64,000 nt of DNA. Source: Saccharothrix saharensis (GTDB lineage Bacteria > Actinomycetota > Actinomycetes > Mycobacteriales > Pseudonocardiaceae). The position numbers were made by a program, and so were the translations under genes. The stretch's first letter is position 1; every line of letters begins with the position of its first letter. The DNA lies in NCBI RefSeq assembly GCF_006716745.1, contig NZ_VFPP01000001.1:5901386-5965385 (forward strand). The letters are read 5' to 3'. The notes beneath the pieces were generated by a model. The model had not been told where the DNA came from and made no database searches. It was given only the letters and a program-made list of their open reading frames with translations. This document shows positions 1-7,775 of this stretch, piece by piece.

Positions 1-1
1 G

Positions 2-1240
2 GCGGCGGTCGGGGTGGCGTGGCTGCGGGCGTCGGTGGCGCGGTTCAGCGAAGGTGCGGACCACGTGCGGCGGCGGGCGGTGGCGGAGCGGGTGCTGGGT
101 GGCGTGGCGCCCGGGTCGTTGCGGCGGGCGGGTGAGCCGGTGGCGGTGCTGGCGGAGGCGATGGGGCTGCCCCGGTCGGTCGCGGCGGACGTGGCCCTGG
201 TGGCGTCGTGCTACCAGCCGCACGTCCCGGTGCCGGCGGAGGCCGACGCGGCGGTCGGGCGGCTGGTCGAGGTGTGCGGCGGGGCGTGGGACGAGGAGAC
301 GGCCGGGCGGATCGGGGTGCTGGTGCAGGCTTCGGCGGCGACGCGGGCGTTGCTCGCGGGGGTGGAGCCGCCGGTGCCCGTGACGCGGCGGGTCGCGCCG
401 GACGGGTCGGTGGTGGAGGTGGAACTGCGTGACGCGTGGTTCGGGGCGGGACGGCACGCGTGCCCCGGGCGTGCGCACGCGTCGGCGCTGGTGGAGGGCT
501 CGCGGGCGTTCCACCGGCTGCACGACGAGCTGCTGGTGCTGCCGAACGCGTGGGACTTCGCGTCGGCGGCGGCGTTCGCGCGGGCGGGGTTCGCGGCGGT
601 GGGGACGACGAGCCTGGGCGTGGCGGTGGCGCACGGGCTGCCGGACGCGGCGGGGGTGGCGCGGGCGGAGACGCTGGCGTTGGCGCGGCTGCTCGTGCGG
701 CTGCCCGTGCCCGTGACGGTGGACGTGGAGGCCGGGTTCGGCGGTGACGTGCGCGAGCTGGCGGCGGAGCTGTGGGAGCTGGGCGTGGCGGGGGTCAACG
801 TGGAGGACGGGCGTGGCGCGGGGCTCGCGGACCCGTCGGAGCACGCCGGGATCGTGCGGGCGTTCAAGGAGGCCGCGCCGGGCCTGTTCGTCAACGCCCG
901 GGTGGACACGCACTGGCTGTCGGTCGACCAGGGCTCGACCCTGCGGCGGGCCCGGACCTACGCGGACGCCGGTGCGGACGGCGTGTTCGTCCCGGGGTTG
1001 CGTGACGAGCACGAGATCGCCGCCACCGTCGCCGCGCTCTCCGTTCCGCTGAACACCCTGCCCGACCTGCCCCTGCGCACCCTGCGTGCCCTGGGCGTCC
1101 GCCGCGTGAGCACGGGCTCCCTCCCGTTCCGCGCCGCCCTCGCCGCCGCCGTCGCCGCCGCGACCGCCGTCCGCGCCGACCGCCCCCTCCCCACCGACCT
1201 CCCCACCTACCTCGAAACCACCACCCTCCCCACCCCGTGA
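2..1240 (+). CDS. P450-like segment fused to isocitrate lyase/PEP mutase domain (5' end outside window)
   Basis: The reading frame is open to the window edge, so the true start probably lies upstream; the first internal start is GTG at 14. Residues to about 160 look like the C-terminal part of a small cytochrome P450-like protein and end in the heme-ligand signature FGAGRHACPGR, with the Cys codon at 461-463. The rest is a complete-looking isocitrate lyase/PEP mutase barrel: LPNAWDFASAAAF, then VDVEAGFGGD, VNVEDGRG and RVDTHW, which carry the acidic metal-site residues of the family. Such C-C bond lyases act on 2-oxo or oxaloacetate-like acids; the substrate is unknown. The P450 signature runs into the barrel with only about 10 residues between them, too short for a normal P450 C-terminus. 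This suggests a fusion created by deletion between two neighbouring genes. The barrel assignment is firm; the P450 part rests on one motif. Confidence 0.75.
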   Translation, partial: AAVGVAWLRASVARFSEGADHVRRRAVAERVLGGVAPGSLRRAGEPVAVLAEAMGLPRSVAADVALVASCYQPHVPVPAEADAAVGRLVEVCGGAWDEETAGRIGVLVQASAATRALLAGVEPPVPVTRRVAPDGSVVEVELRDAWFGAGRHACPGRAHASALVEGSRAFHRLHDELLVLPNAWDFASAAAFARAGFAAVGTTSLGVAVAHGLPDAAGVARAETLALARLLVRLPVPVTVDVEAGFGGDVRELAAELWELGVAGVNVEDGRGAGLADPSEHAGIVRAFKEAAPGLFVNARVDTHWLSVDQGSTLRRARTYADAGADGVFVPGLRDEHEIAATVAALSVPLNTLPDLPLRTLRALGVRRVSTGSLPFRAALAAAVAAATAVRADRPLPTDLPTYLETTTLPTP

Positions 1241-1372
1241 GTCGAACACTCAGGTCCCGAGTGTCGAACGCTCAGGACCCCTGAATTCAACGTTCAAGAC
1301 GAGCGGCCCTGTCCTGAACGTAGAACTCAGGGGTCCTGGAGGTTCGACACTCGGGACCTGAGTGTTCGACTC
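1239..1372. repeat. Long imperfect inverted repeat between convergent genes
   Basis: Two 58-bp arms (1239-1296 and 1315-1372) are reverse complements at about 53 of 58 positions, separated by 18 bp. Each arm is itself built from two to three copies of a unit resembling GTGTCGAACGCTCAGGACC. The left arm begins at the stop codon of the lyase gene, and the right arm runs into the degraded end of the opposing MFS gene. RNA from either strand could fold into a very stable hairpin, so it may act as a two-way terminator. Related units occur near 41241-41346 and 52798-52897. Confidence 0.85.
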
Positions 1373-1964
1373 TCGGGTGGGGTTGGGAGACCTCGTCCCG
1401 CGTGTCGATGCCGCTGCCCGGTGGCGTGCGCGGCAACGCGCCGTCCGTCGTCAAATAGACGTACGCGGGCATCCGGGTCCGGAAGATCGACACGGATCCG
1501 GGCCGGCAGGCCGACCGCCGTGACGCGACCGAGCACCCGCCCGAAGTGCGGTGCGGCGCCGACCCGTCGTGCAGCAGGGCTTCCACCGCGCCGGACGACA
1601 TCGCGCCGCCGACGCCCCACAGCACGAACCCCACCGCGAAGCCGGTGAAGCCGGGCAGCGAGGTCCACGGGGCGTACCCGGCCGCCTGGCACACGCCGGC
1701 CCCGACGACGGACCACTTGCGCGAGAACCGGTCCGCGAACGCGCCGAACGGGATCTCCGCCACCACCGCGACCGCGGACCGGATCGCGAACAGGGCGGAG
1801 ACCTCGACGTCCGACAGCCCGGTGGACACGAACAGCAACGCGTACAGCGGGTAGATCGGCACGGTGTCGGCCAGGACCGCCCAGCCCACCGCGAGGCGGG
1901 CGAGCGGCCGGGCCGGGGGCGGTAGGGGCGTCAACCGAAGCGCATGGCCGAGGCTGACCCGCAC
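1287..1964 (-). pseudogene. MFS transporter remnant, frameshifted and truncated
   Basis: From the GTG at 1964, about 135 residues read as the N-terminal part of a major facilitator transporter: four hydrophobic segments and the loop FGAFADRFSRKWS after segment 2, the usual MFS loop signature. Near 1550 the frame loses MFS character, while another frame on the same strand continues plausibly (HFGRVLGRVTAVGLPARI) for about 20 residues before also losing it. The open frame then runs through the palindromic repeat to a stop at 1287. An intact MFS protein needs about 400 residues, so this is a broken gene. It lies 21 bp after the PepSY gene on the same strand and may once have been its operon partner. 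Confidence 0.6.
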
Positions 1965-1985
1965 CCGGTCCGGCCGTCGTGCCGT

Positions 1986-3275
1986 TTACCCGGCGACCGG
2001 CGCGGACTCGACCCCGTCGGCCTTCCGCCGCCGGGACCGGGCGCTCAGCACGGCGTCGACCACCAGGAACGCGAGCAGGCTCAGCCCGAACAGCGGGATG
2101 AACCAGCCGACCGCCGCCGCGACCACGAGCACGGCGACGAGCTGCGCCCGCGGCACCTTGCGCCACTGGCCACGCGGCACGGGCCGGCCGAAGCCGCGCG
2201 TGGGCCGGCGCAGCCACCAGATCCGGTAGCCGAGCCCGACCAGCGCCACCAGGCCGAGCCCGACGGCCAGCAGCAGGAGCTGGTTGGGCCAGCCGAACAG
2301 CACGCCCATGTGCAGGTCGATGCCCCACCGGGTCAGCTTGGCCGCCACCGGGTAGTCGGCGAACCGCACCTGGTCGACCACCTCACCGCCGTTGACGGCG
2401 ACCGCGTCCACCTGCGTGGGCCACGAGCGGTCGATCTCGGTGACGTTCCACGCCATGCCCGCCATGGGCGGCACGGTGATCTCGATCAGCCCGGCGTCGA
2501 TGCCCGCCGCGCGGGCCGTGGCCAGCACGGAGTCCACCTGGCCCGGCGACGGCGGGATGGGGTCGGACATGTCGTGCCCGGCGTGGTCGCCGCCGCCCGC
2601 CAGCGCGGGCGTGGTCCAGTTCAGCGCCTGCCGCAGGTCGGCCACGTTCTCGCCCGCGTACGCGGACCAGGTCAGCCCGGTCGCGGACAGGAACAGCGCG
2701 CCCACCAGCACGGACAGGCCGACGGTCGCGTGCTTGCGGGTGGTCGGCTTCGTGCGCTGGGCGCGGCGGCGGGTGAACCACAGGACCACGCCGCCCAGCG
2801 CCACCACCCACAGCCAGGACGCCGCCAGCTCGCTGTAGAGCCGGCCGGGTTCACCGAGCAGGAGGTTGCGGTGGACCTGGTCGATCGTGGTGCGCAACGG
2901 CAGCACGCCGCTGGTGCCGTAGGTCATCAGCTCGCCGACCACGGCGCCGTCGGCCGGGTTGACGAACACGGTCGGGCGCGCGTCGCCGTCACCGGCGAAC
3001 AGCACGCGGGTGGTCGCGCCCGGCTCGGGCGCGGGCCGGATGGCGACCAGGTCGGCGTCCGGCCGCACCGCCATCGCGGCCTTGACCTGCTCCGACAGCG
3101 GCACGGTCGACGTGGACGCGGGCACGCGCAGCTGGTCGGAGTAGAGCCACGACTCCAACTGCGGTGTCGCGGCGTAGAGCACGCCGGTGAGGGCGGCGAT
3201 GAGCACGAACGGGCCGACGAGCACGCCCGCGTAGAAGTGGAAGCGCAGCACGAGGCCGCGCCAGGACTCGGTCAT
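1986..3275 (-). CDS. PepSY-associated transmembrane protein
   Basis: This 429-residue inner-membrane protein has the PepSY-TM architecture: a first membrane segment right after a basic N-terminus (LRFHFYAGVLVGPFVLIAAL), an extracytoplasmic PepSY-like region, a pair of helices around residues 185-270, and a final helix pair before a basic tail. The His in RFHFYAG and the DQVHRNLLLG motif are conserved in the family, which has been linked to iron, heme or copper handling and to reductase-like membrane proteins. The ATG at 3275 follows a GGGAG ribosome site. The next gene upstream (3348-3869) is also a membrane protein and the one downstream is the broken MFS gene. The substrate cannot be told from sequence. 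Confidence 0.85.
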   Translation of the reverse strand: MTESWRGLVLRFHFYAGVLVGPFVLIAALTGVLYAATPQLESWLYSDQLRVPASTSTVPLSEQVKAAMAVRPDADLVAIRPAPEPGATTRVLFAGDGDARPTVFVNPADGAVVGELMTYGTSGVLPLRTTIDQVHRNLLLGEPGRLYSELAASWLWVVALGGVVLWFTRRRAQRTKPTTRKHATVGLSVLVGALFLSATGLTWSAYAGENVADLRQALNWTTPALAGGGDHAGHDMSDPIPPSPGQVDSVLATARAAGIDAGLIEITVPPMAGMAWNVTEIDRSWPTQVDAVAVNGGEVVDQVRFADYPVAAKLTRWGIDLHMGVLFGWPNQLLLLAVGLGLVALVGLGYRIWWLRRPTRGFGRPVPRGQWRKVPRAQLVAVLVVAAAVGWFIPLFGLSLLAFLVVDAVLSARSRRRKADGVESAPVAG

Positions 3276-3347
3276 GGCGAGAACTCCCGGGTATGGGGTG
3301 ATGCCACCGGTCCCGGGGTCGGGACGGTGGTGGGGACCTGCGCATAC

Positions 3348-3869
3348 CTAGGAGCGGGGCGGACCTCGGCGGGGCAGCGTGCGGCGGCGCAGCACCTCCG
3401 AGAACGACTGCCGCGGGTGGGCGGCGATCGGGATGCGCAGCGGCGCGAACGCGGGCGGCGGGCTCAGCGGGCGGGGCAGCACGGCCGCCACGGCGGCGGC
3501 CAGCCGGAACACCGCCTGCTCGAAGCCCGTCAGGGCGGCGACGACGATCGCCGTGGCGACGAGGTGGGTCAGCAGCATCGAGGGCGACGGCAGCACGTCG
3601 CGCGGGTGTCGCGACAGCGCGCCGAGGAAGACGTGCGCGGCCACCTGCACGACGCCGACGAGGCCGAGGAGCTCGGCGAACCCGAGCTGCCGGTCGGTCA
3701 GCGGCACGCACGTCCACGCGATGGCCAGCGCGAACACCAGCACGTGCGGCAGGGACGGCAGGTGGCCGCCTCCGCTCGCGTGGGCGAGCACGGCCAGCAG
3801 CCCGGTGGACAGCCCGACCGCGCCGCAGCGCACCACGCGCGCGGCTCCTCGGGTCGGGGCCGGTGCCAC
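3348..3869 (-). CDS. Small membrane protein of unknown function
   Basis: This 173-residue protein starts at GTG 3869, just after a GGAA-type ribosome site. It has about four hydrophobic stretches (GLSTGLLAVLAHA, HVLVFALAIAWTCV, ELLGLVGVVQVAAHVFLGA, LLTHLVATAIVVAAL) with histidines in or beside them (HASGGGHLPSLPH, VAAHVF, LLTHLV), and an arginine- and proline-rich C-terminus. Histidines placed this way are typical of membrane proteins that bind metal or heme, but I recognise no named family. It lies 72 bp before the PepSY gene on the same strand and probably shares its transcript. A role in metal or heme handling is only inferred from that neighbour. Confidence 0.65.
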   Translation of the reverse strand: MAPAPTRGAARVVRCGAVGLSTGLLAVLAHASGGGHLPSLPHVLVFALAIAWTCVPLTDRQLGFAELLGLVGVVQVAAHVFLGALSRHPRDVLPSPSMLLTHLVATAIVVAALTGFEQAVFRLAAAVAAVLPRPLSPPPAFAPLRIPIAAHPRQSFSEVLRRRTLPRRGPPRS

Positions 3870-3932
3870 GCTTCCGCAGCGTACTGGGGCCGGCCAGGGT
3901 GTGAGAAGAACGAATCTGCGGTGCCCGACGAC

Positions 3933-3966
3933 GGGCTCGTCCGGACTTCGCGGCCCGGACGAGCCC
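3933..3966 (-). terminator. Hairpin terminator
   Basis: A perfect 12-bp stem (GGGCTCGTCCGG at 3933-3944 with 3955-3966) closes a 10-nt loop. It lies 62 bp beyond the stop of the small peptide gene and before the membrane protein gene, both on the minus strand, so it should separate those two transcripts. Confidence 0.65.
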
Positions 3967-4028
3967 TATTCGCCGCTATTCACCCACCTCGGTTGGAATG
4001 TCGTCCAATGGGGTTGGAATACCGCCGG

Positions 4029-4130
4029 TCAGTTGTAGGGCATCCCACCGAACGGGCTGGTTGAGACCTGTGCCGCAGTCGTGAAGACGGCGACGAGCAG
4101 GGCGGCGACGAGCACTCGGGCGATGCGCAT
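4029..4130 (-). CDS. 33-residue secreted peptide precursor
   Basis: A 33-codon frame starts at ATG 4130 behind a good ribosome site (CTGGAGAACGCATG) and ends with TGA. The first 20 residues form a compact signal peptide: basic start MRIAR, then the hydrophobic run VLVAALLVAVF, then TTAA. Cleavage after TTAA would release a 13-residue peptide, QVSTSPFGGMPYN, with a glycine-methionine-proline C-terminal segment. It is divergent from a large LAL-type regulator across an AT-rich 170-bp control region and is followed by its own terminator hairpin. A signalling peptide is a reasonable guess. The sequence shows only a signal peptide and a short tail. Confidence 0.6.
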   Translation of the reverse strand: MRIARVLVAALLVAVFTTAAQVSTSPFGGMPYN

Positions 4131-4300
4131 GCGTTCTCCAGGGAAGGGGTCGGGGGAATTCCGGCGATTACCCTGGCAGTACTCGGACGGAAACGGGGCG
4201 GAATCATCGTGAACAATTGGATAACTGGTTTGACGACCAAGTAAATTGCCACGCAATGTAACATCTTGTTAACGCGGAGTTAGCAACGTATTCTCACGGT
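4131..4300. promoter_or_regulatory. AT-rich divergent promoter region with a short palindrome
   Basis: This 170-bp gap is strikingly AT-rich for the window. It holds a TTGACG element at 4230-4235 on the plus strand and a perfect palindrome TAACA-TCT-TGTTA at 4259-4271, about 30 bp before the regulator start. It must carry the promoters of both the small peptide gene (minus) and the LAL regulator gene (plus). The palindrome is a candidate binding site for autoregulation. Confidence 0.5.
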
Positions 4301-6964
4301 GTGCGCGCCGTCACAGTGCGTCTCGCCGGTCGCGAGCGTGAGCTGGGCCGCCTCCTGGCGCTGGTGGACGACCTGTCCCAGGGGCGGGGCGCCGCGCTGC
4401 TCGTCGAGGGCGAGCCGGGGATCGGCAAGACGGCGCTGGTCCGCGCGGCGTGCGACGCCGCCGCGGCACGCGGGTTCCGGGTGTGCCGTGGTGCGGGCGA
4501 CGAACTCGGCCGGCCCCTCCCGCTGTTACCCCTGCTGGACGCGCTCGCCGTGGCCCGGTCGGAGAGCGCGGGCGCCACCGCCGAACGCCTGCTGGCGCGC
4601 GTGGACGACCTGTGCGCGATCGGGCCCGTGGTGCTGGTGCTGGACGACCTCCAGTGGGCGGACGAGGCCAGCGTCGCGGTGTGGCGGCGGCTGGCGGGGC
4701 TCGTGCCGCAACTGCCGCTGCTGCTGGTCGGCGTGCTGCGGCCGTTGCCGCGCCGGGACGACCTGGCCGTGCTGCGCGTGGACGTGCCCCGGCTGCCGGT
4801 GCCGCGCCTGCCGCCGGCCGCCGTGGTGGAGCTGACCGGGCGGCTGGTCGGCGGCACGCCCGACGAGGCGCTGTCGCGGCTGGCCGAGGACGCCGGCGGC
4901 AACCCGCTCTACCTGGTCGAGCTGGTCGAGGCGCTGGTGCGCGGCTCGGCGGTCGAGGTCGACGCCGGGGTGGCCCGGTTGGTCGACGCGGGCGTGCCGC
5001 CGTCGCTCTCGGCCGCCATCGCGGACCGGATCGGGTTCCTCGGCGCGGACGTCCGGCGCGTGCTGGTGGCCGCCGCGCTGCTCGGGGTGGACTTCCCGGT
5101 CGCCGACCTGGCCGCCGTGCTGGGCAGGCGCGTGGTGGAGCTGCTGCCCGCGTTGCAGGAGGCGACCGTGGCGGGCGTGCTGGTGGACGGCACGGCCGGC
5201 CTGTCGTTCCGGCACCCCCTGGTGCGCACCGCGCTGTACGACGAGGTGCCCGAGGCGGCACGGGCCGCGTGGCACGCCGAAGCGGCGCGGGCGCTGGCCG
5301 ACACGGGCGCGGGCGTGGACCGGGTGACGCGGCAGCTCCTCGCCGCCGACGACCGGATGCCCGACTGGGTCGCGGACTGGCTCGTCCGGCACGGCTCGAT
5401 GCTCGTCGCGCACGCGCCGGAGGCCGCGGTGGACCTGTTCGGCCGGGTCGTGGTCGCGCCGAACGCGGGTGCCCGGCGCGGGGTGCTGCTCGCGCACCTG
5501 GCCGAGGCGAGGTTCCGGCTGGGCGACCACCACGGCGCGGAGGCCGTCGCGCTGGCCGGGCTGGAGCACGGCACGCTGGTCGACCTGCACTGGACGTTGG
5601 CGCAGTGCCGCAGCATGACCGGGCGCTCGGCGGAGACGCTGGTGGAGGTGGGGCGCGCGCTCGCGGCACCGGACGTCACGCCGTCGGACCGGGCGCGGCT
5701 GCTGGTCGTGGCCGCCCGCGCGCACTGGGACCTCGGCGAGCTGGACGACGCCGAACGGCTCGCGCAGGCCGCGCTGGTCGGCGGCGACCGGTGGGCCACG
5801 AGCTGGGCGCTGCACGTGCGCACGATCGTGGCGATGGCGCGGGGCCGGATGGCCGAGGCGCTGCCGCTGTTCGACCGGGCGCTGGCGGTGGCCATGGGCG
5901 AGCCGGCGACGTCGGACCTGCGGCTGCTGCTCCAGATCAACCAGGCCGTGACGCTGGGCGAGCTGGACCGCGGCCCGGAGGCCATCGCGTCCGCGCAGGT
6001 GGTGCGGCACGCGGCCGACCAGGTCGGCAACCTCGTGCGGCTCGGGCAGGCGCAGAGCGCGCTGGGCCAGTTGCTGCTCGACGCCGGCCGGTGGGACGAG
6101 GCGCTGGTCGACGTCGACCTGCTGGCCGACGACCTGAAGCACCCGATGGTGTCCCGGTGCGACCACGGCGTGGCCGCGTTGATCCACCTGCACCGGGGTG
6201 ACGCGGCGGGCGCGCGGCAGCACCTGGACGCGGCCGGCACGGGGCTGGAGGGACACGTGATCGGGCCGCTGGCGCTGGCCGTGAGCCTGTCGCTGGAGCA
6301 GGCCGGGCGGGTGCGCGAGGCGTGGTCTGTGCTGGGCGGGTGGGACTGCGTGGAGGACCTGCTGCCCGACTTCGTGCGGCTGGCCGTGGAGCTGGGTGAG
6401 GACGCCGCCGACGCGGTCGCGCACGCCGAGGCGCTGGCGGCGGAGCTGGACGTGCCGCACCGGCGGGCGTCGGCCGCGTGCTGCCGGGCGCTGGTGTCGG
6501 CCGACCCGGTCGGGCTGCTGCACGCGGCCGAGGAGTACCGGGTGGCGGGCCGGCCGCTGTTCCGGGCCAAGGCGCTGTCGGCGGCGGCCGAGCTGTTCGC
6601 CGCGGCGGGCGACCGGACGTCGGCGCGGGCGGCGTTGAGCCACGCCGTGGACGTGCACGCGGAACTCGGCGCGGACTGGGACTCGACCCGCCTGCTGGCC
6701 CGGCTGCGCGGGCACGGCATCCGGCGCGGCCCGCACGCCAAGCACCGGCGGGCCACGCACGGGTGGGAGAGCCTGACCCCGATGGAGCTGAAGGTCACCG
6801 AGCTGGTGGTGGCCGGGCTGTCGAACCGCCAGATCGGGGAACGGCTGTTCCTGTCCGGCCGCACGGTGGCCACGCACGTGTCGCACGTGCTCGCCAAGCT
6901 CGGCGTCCGTTCGCGCACCGACATCGCCCGCGAGGGCATCCGGCGCCTGGGCGCGTCGGGCTAG
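4301..6964 (+). CDS. LAL-family LuxR-type transcriptional regulator
   Basis: This 887-residue regulator has the large ATP-binding LuxR (LAL, MalT-like) layout. An N-terminal P-loop ATPase has Walker A GEPGIGKT (residues 37-44) and Walker B VLVLDDLQW (111-119). A long alanine/leucine-rich helical-repeat middle region of TPR type follows, then a C-terminal LuxR helix-turn-helix (LTPMELKVTELVVAGLSNRQ through TVATHVSHVLAKLGV). Its length is typical. GTG 4301 is used as start; the GTG at 4316 is possible because no clear ribosome site precedes either. Such proteins activate secondary-metabolite or sugar genes in response to a ligand and ATP. The stop codon shares the tetranucleotide CTAG with the stop of the converging NmrA-like gene. 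Confidence 0.92.
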   Translation: MRAVTVRLAGRERELGRLLALVDDLSQGRGAALLVEGEPGIGKTALVRAACDAAAARGFRVCRGAGDELGRPLPLLPLLDALAVARSESAGATAERLLARVDDLCAIGPVVLVLDDLQWADEASVAVWRRLAGLVPQLPLLLVGVLRPLPRRDDLAVLRVDVPRLPVPRLPPAAVVELTGRLVGGTPDEALSRLAEDAGGNPLYLVELVEALVRGSAVEVDAGVARLVDAGVPPSLSAAIADRIGFLGADVRRVLVAAALLGVDFPVADLAAVLGRRVVELLPALQEATVAGVLVDGTAGLSFRHPLVRTALYDEVPEAARAAWHAEAARALADTGAGVDRVTRQLLAADDRMPDWVADWLVRHGSMLVAHAPEAAVDLFGRVVVAPNAGARRGVLLAHLAEARFRLGDHHGAEAVALAGLEHGTLVDLHWTLAQCRSMTGRSAETLVEVGRALAAPDVTPSDRARLLVVAARAHWDLGELDDAERLAQAALVGGDRWATSWALHVRTIVAMARGRMAEALPLFDRALAVAMGEPATSDLRLLLQINQAVTLGELDRGPEAIASAQVVRHAADQVGNLVRLGQAQSALGQLLLDAGRWDEALVDVDLLADDLKHPMVSRCDHGVAALIHLHRGDAAGARQHLDAAGTGLEGHVIGPLALAVSLSLEQAGRVREAWSVLGGWDCVEDLLPDFVRLAVELGEDAADAVAHAEALAAELDVPHRRASAACCRALVSADPVGLLHAAEEYRVAGRPLFRAKALSAAAELFAAAGDRTSARAALSHAVDVHAELGADWDSTRLLARLRGHGIRRGPHAKHRRATHGWESLTPMELKVTELVVAGLSNRQIGERLFLSGRTVATHVSHVLAKLGVRSRTDIAREGIRRLGASG

Positions 6965-7725
6965 GGGGACGGGAAGCACTCCCGCGCCCAGGTGGCGTAC
7001 GAGCGGGCGGGGCGACCCAGCACCTGCGCCACGGCGTCGGACAGCAGCGAGCCGTCGCCTTCGCGCACCGCCCGCACGCCCTCCGCGTACTCCGGGGGCA
7101 GCGACTCCAGGGGGACGTCCACAGTGGACAGTTCGCGGCCGAGGACGTCGGCCGGCACGGCCACCTGCTCGGGCACGTTCAGCAGTTCCGGGCCGGTGAG
7201 CGCGTACGTGCGGCCGCCGTGGTCGTCGAGCAGCGCCCGCACCGCCACCTCGGCCAGGTCGCGCGGGTCCACCACGCCGAGCCGCGTGTCGCCCATCGGG
7301 TTCGGGATCGGCTCCCCCGCGGCGATCAGCGGCGCCCACTGCGCCGAGTTCGACGCGAACAGGCTCGGGCGCAACAACGTCCACGCCGGGAACGCGCGGG
7401 CCGCCTCCTCGCCGGGCCGGTGCCACCCGGCGACCGGGCCGACCGGGATCGCGGACAGCTTCACGACCTTCGCGACCCCCGCGCGCTTCGCCGCGTCCAG
7501 CACTGCGAGGTCGTAGGCGGGCAGGTCGGCGGTACCCGGACCGAGCAGGAACACCGCGTCCACGCCGTCCACCGCCCGGTCGAGGGACGCCGGGTCGGCG
7601 TGGTCGCCGCGCACCTGGTCGCCCGTCGGCGTGCGGGACATCGCGCGGAACGCGACACCCCGGTCGGTGAGGAGTCGGACGACTTCGCGGCCGGTGGTGC
7701 CGGTGGCACCCGTGATCAGCAACAT
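6961..7725 (-). CDS. NmrA-like NAD(P)-binding oxidoreductase
   Basis: This 254-residue atypical short-chain dehydrogenase starts at ATG 7725. The N-terminal nucleotide-binding motif is ITGATGTTGREVVRLL, followed by the VDAVFLLGPGT strand region and the NmrA-type WTLLRPSLFASN segment. It lacks the usual catalytic YxxxK, as NmrA/HSCARG-type and quinone-reductase-like members often do, so it could be an NADPH sensor or a reductase. It is divergent from an AraC-type regulator whose start is about 50 bp away, an arrangement in which the regulator commonly controls the reductase. Its stop codon overlaps the LAL regulator stop in CTAG. Confidence 0.88.
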   Translation of the reverse strand: MLLITGATGTTGREVVRLLTDRGVAFRAMSRTPTGDQVRGDHADPASLDRAVDGVDAVFLLGPGTADLPAYDLAVLDAAKRAGVAKVVKLSAIPVGPVAGWHRPGEEAARAFPAWTLLRPSLFASNSAQWAPLIAAGEPIPNPMGDTRLGVVDPRDLAEVAVRALLDDHGGRTYALTGPELLNVPEQVAVPADVLGRELSTVDVPLESLPPEYAEGVRAVREGDGSLLSDAVAQVLGRPARSYATWARECFPSP

Positions 7726-7775
7726 GGGACGAGTCTGGGCCGGGCGCCGCGGGAAGGTCTTGGACGTTCCGGCGG

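Noticed and set aside
4029..4130. Lasso or lanthipeptide precursor
   Set aside because: There is a Sec-type signal peptide, no Cys in the tail and no modification enzyme gene nearby.
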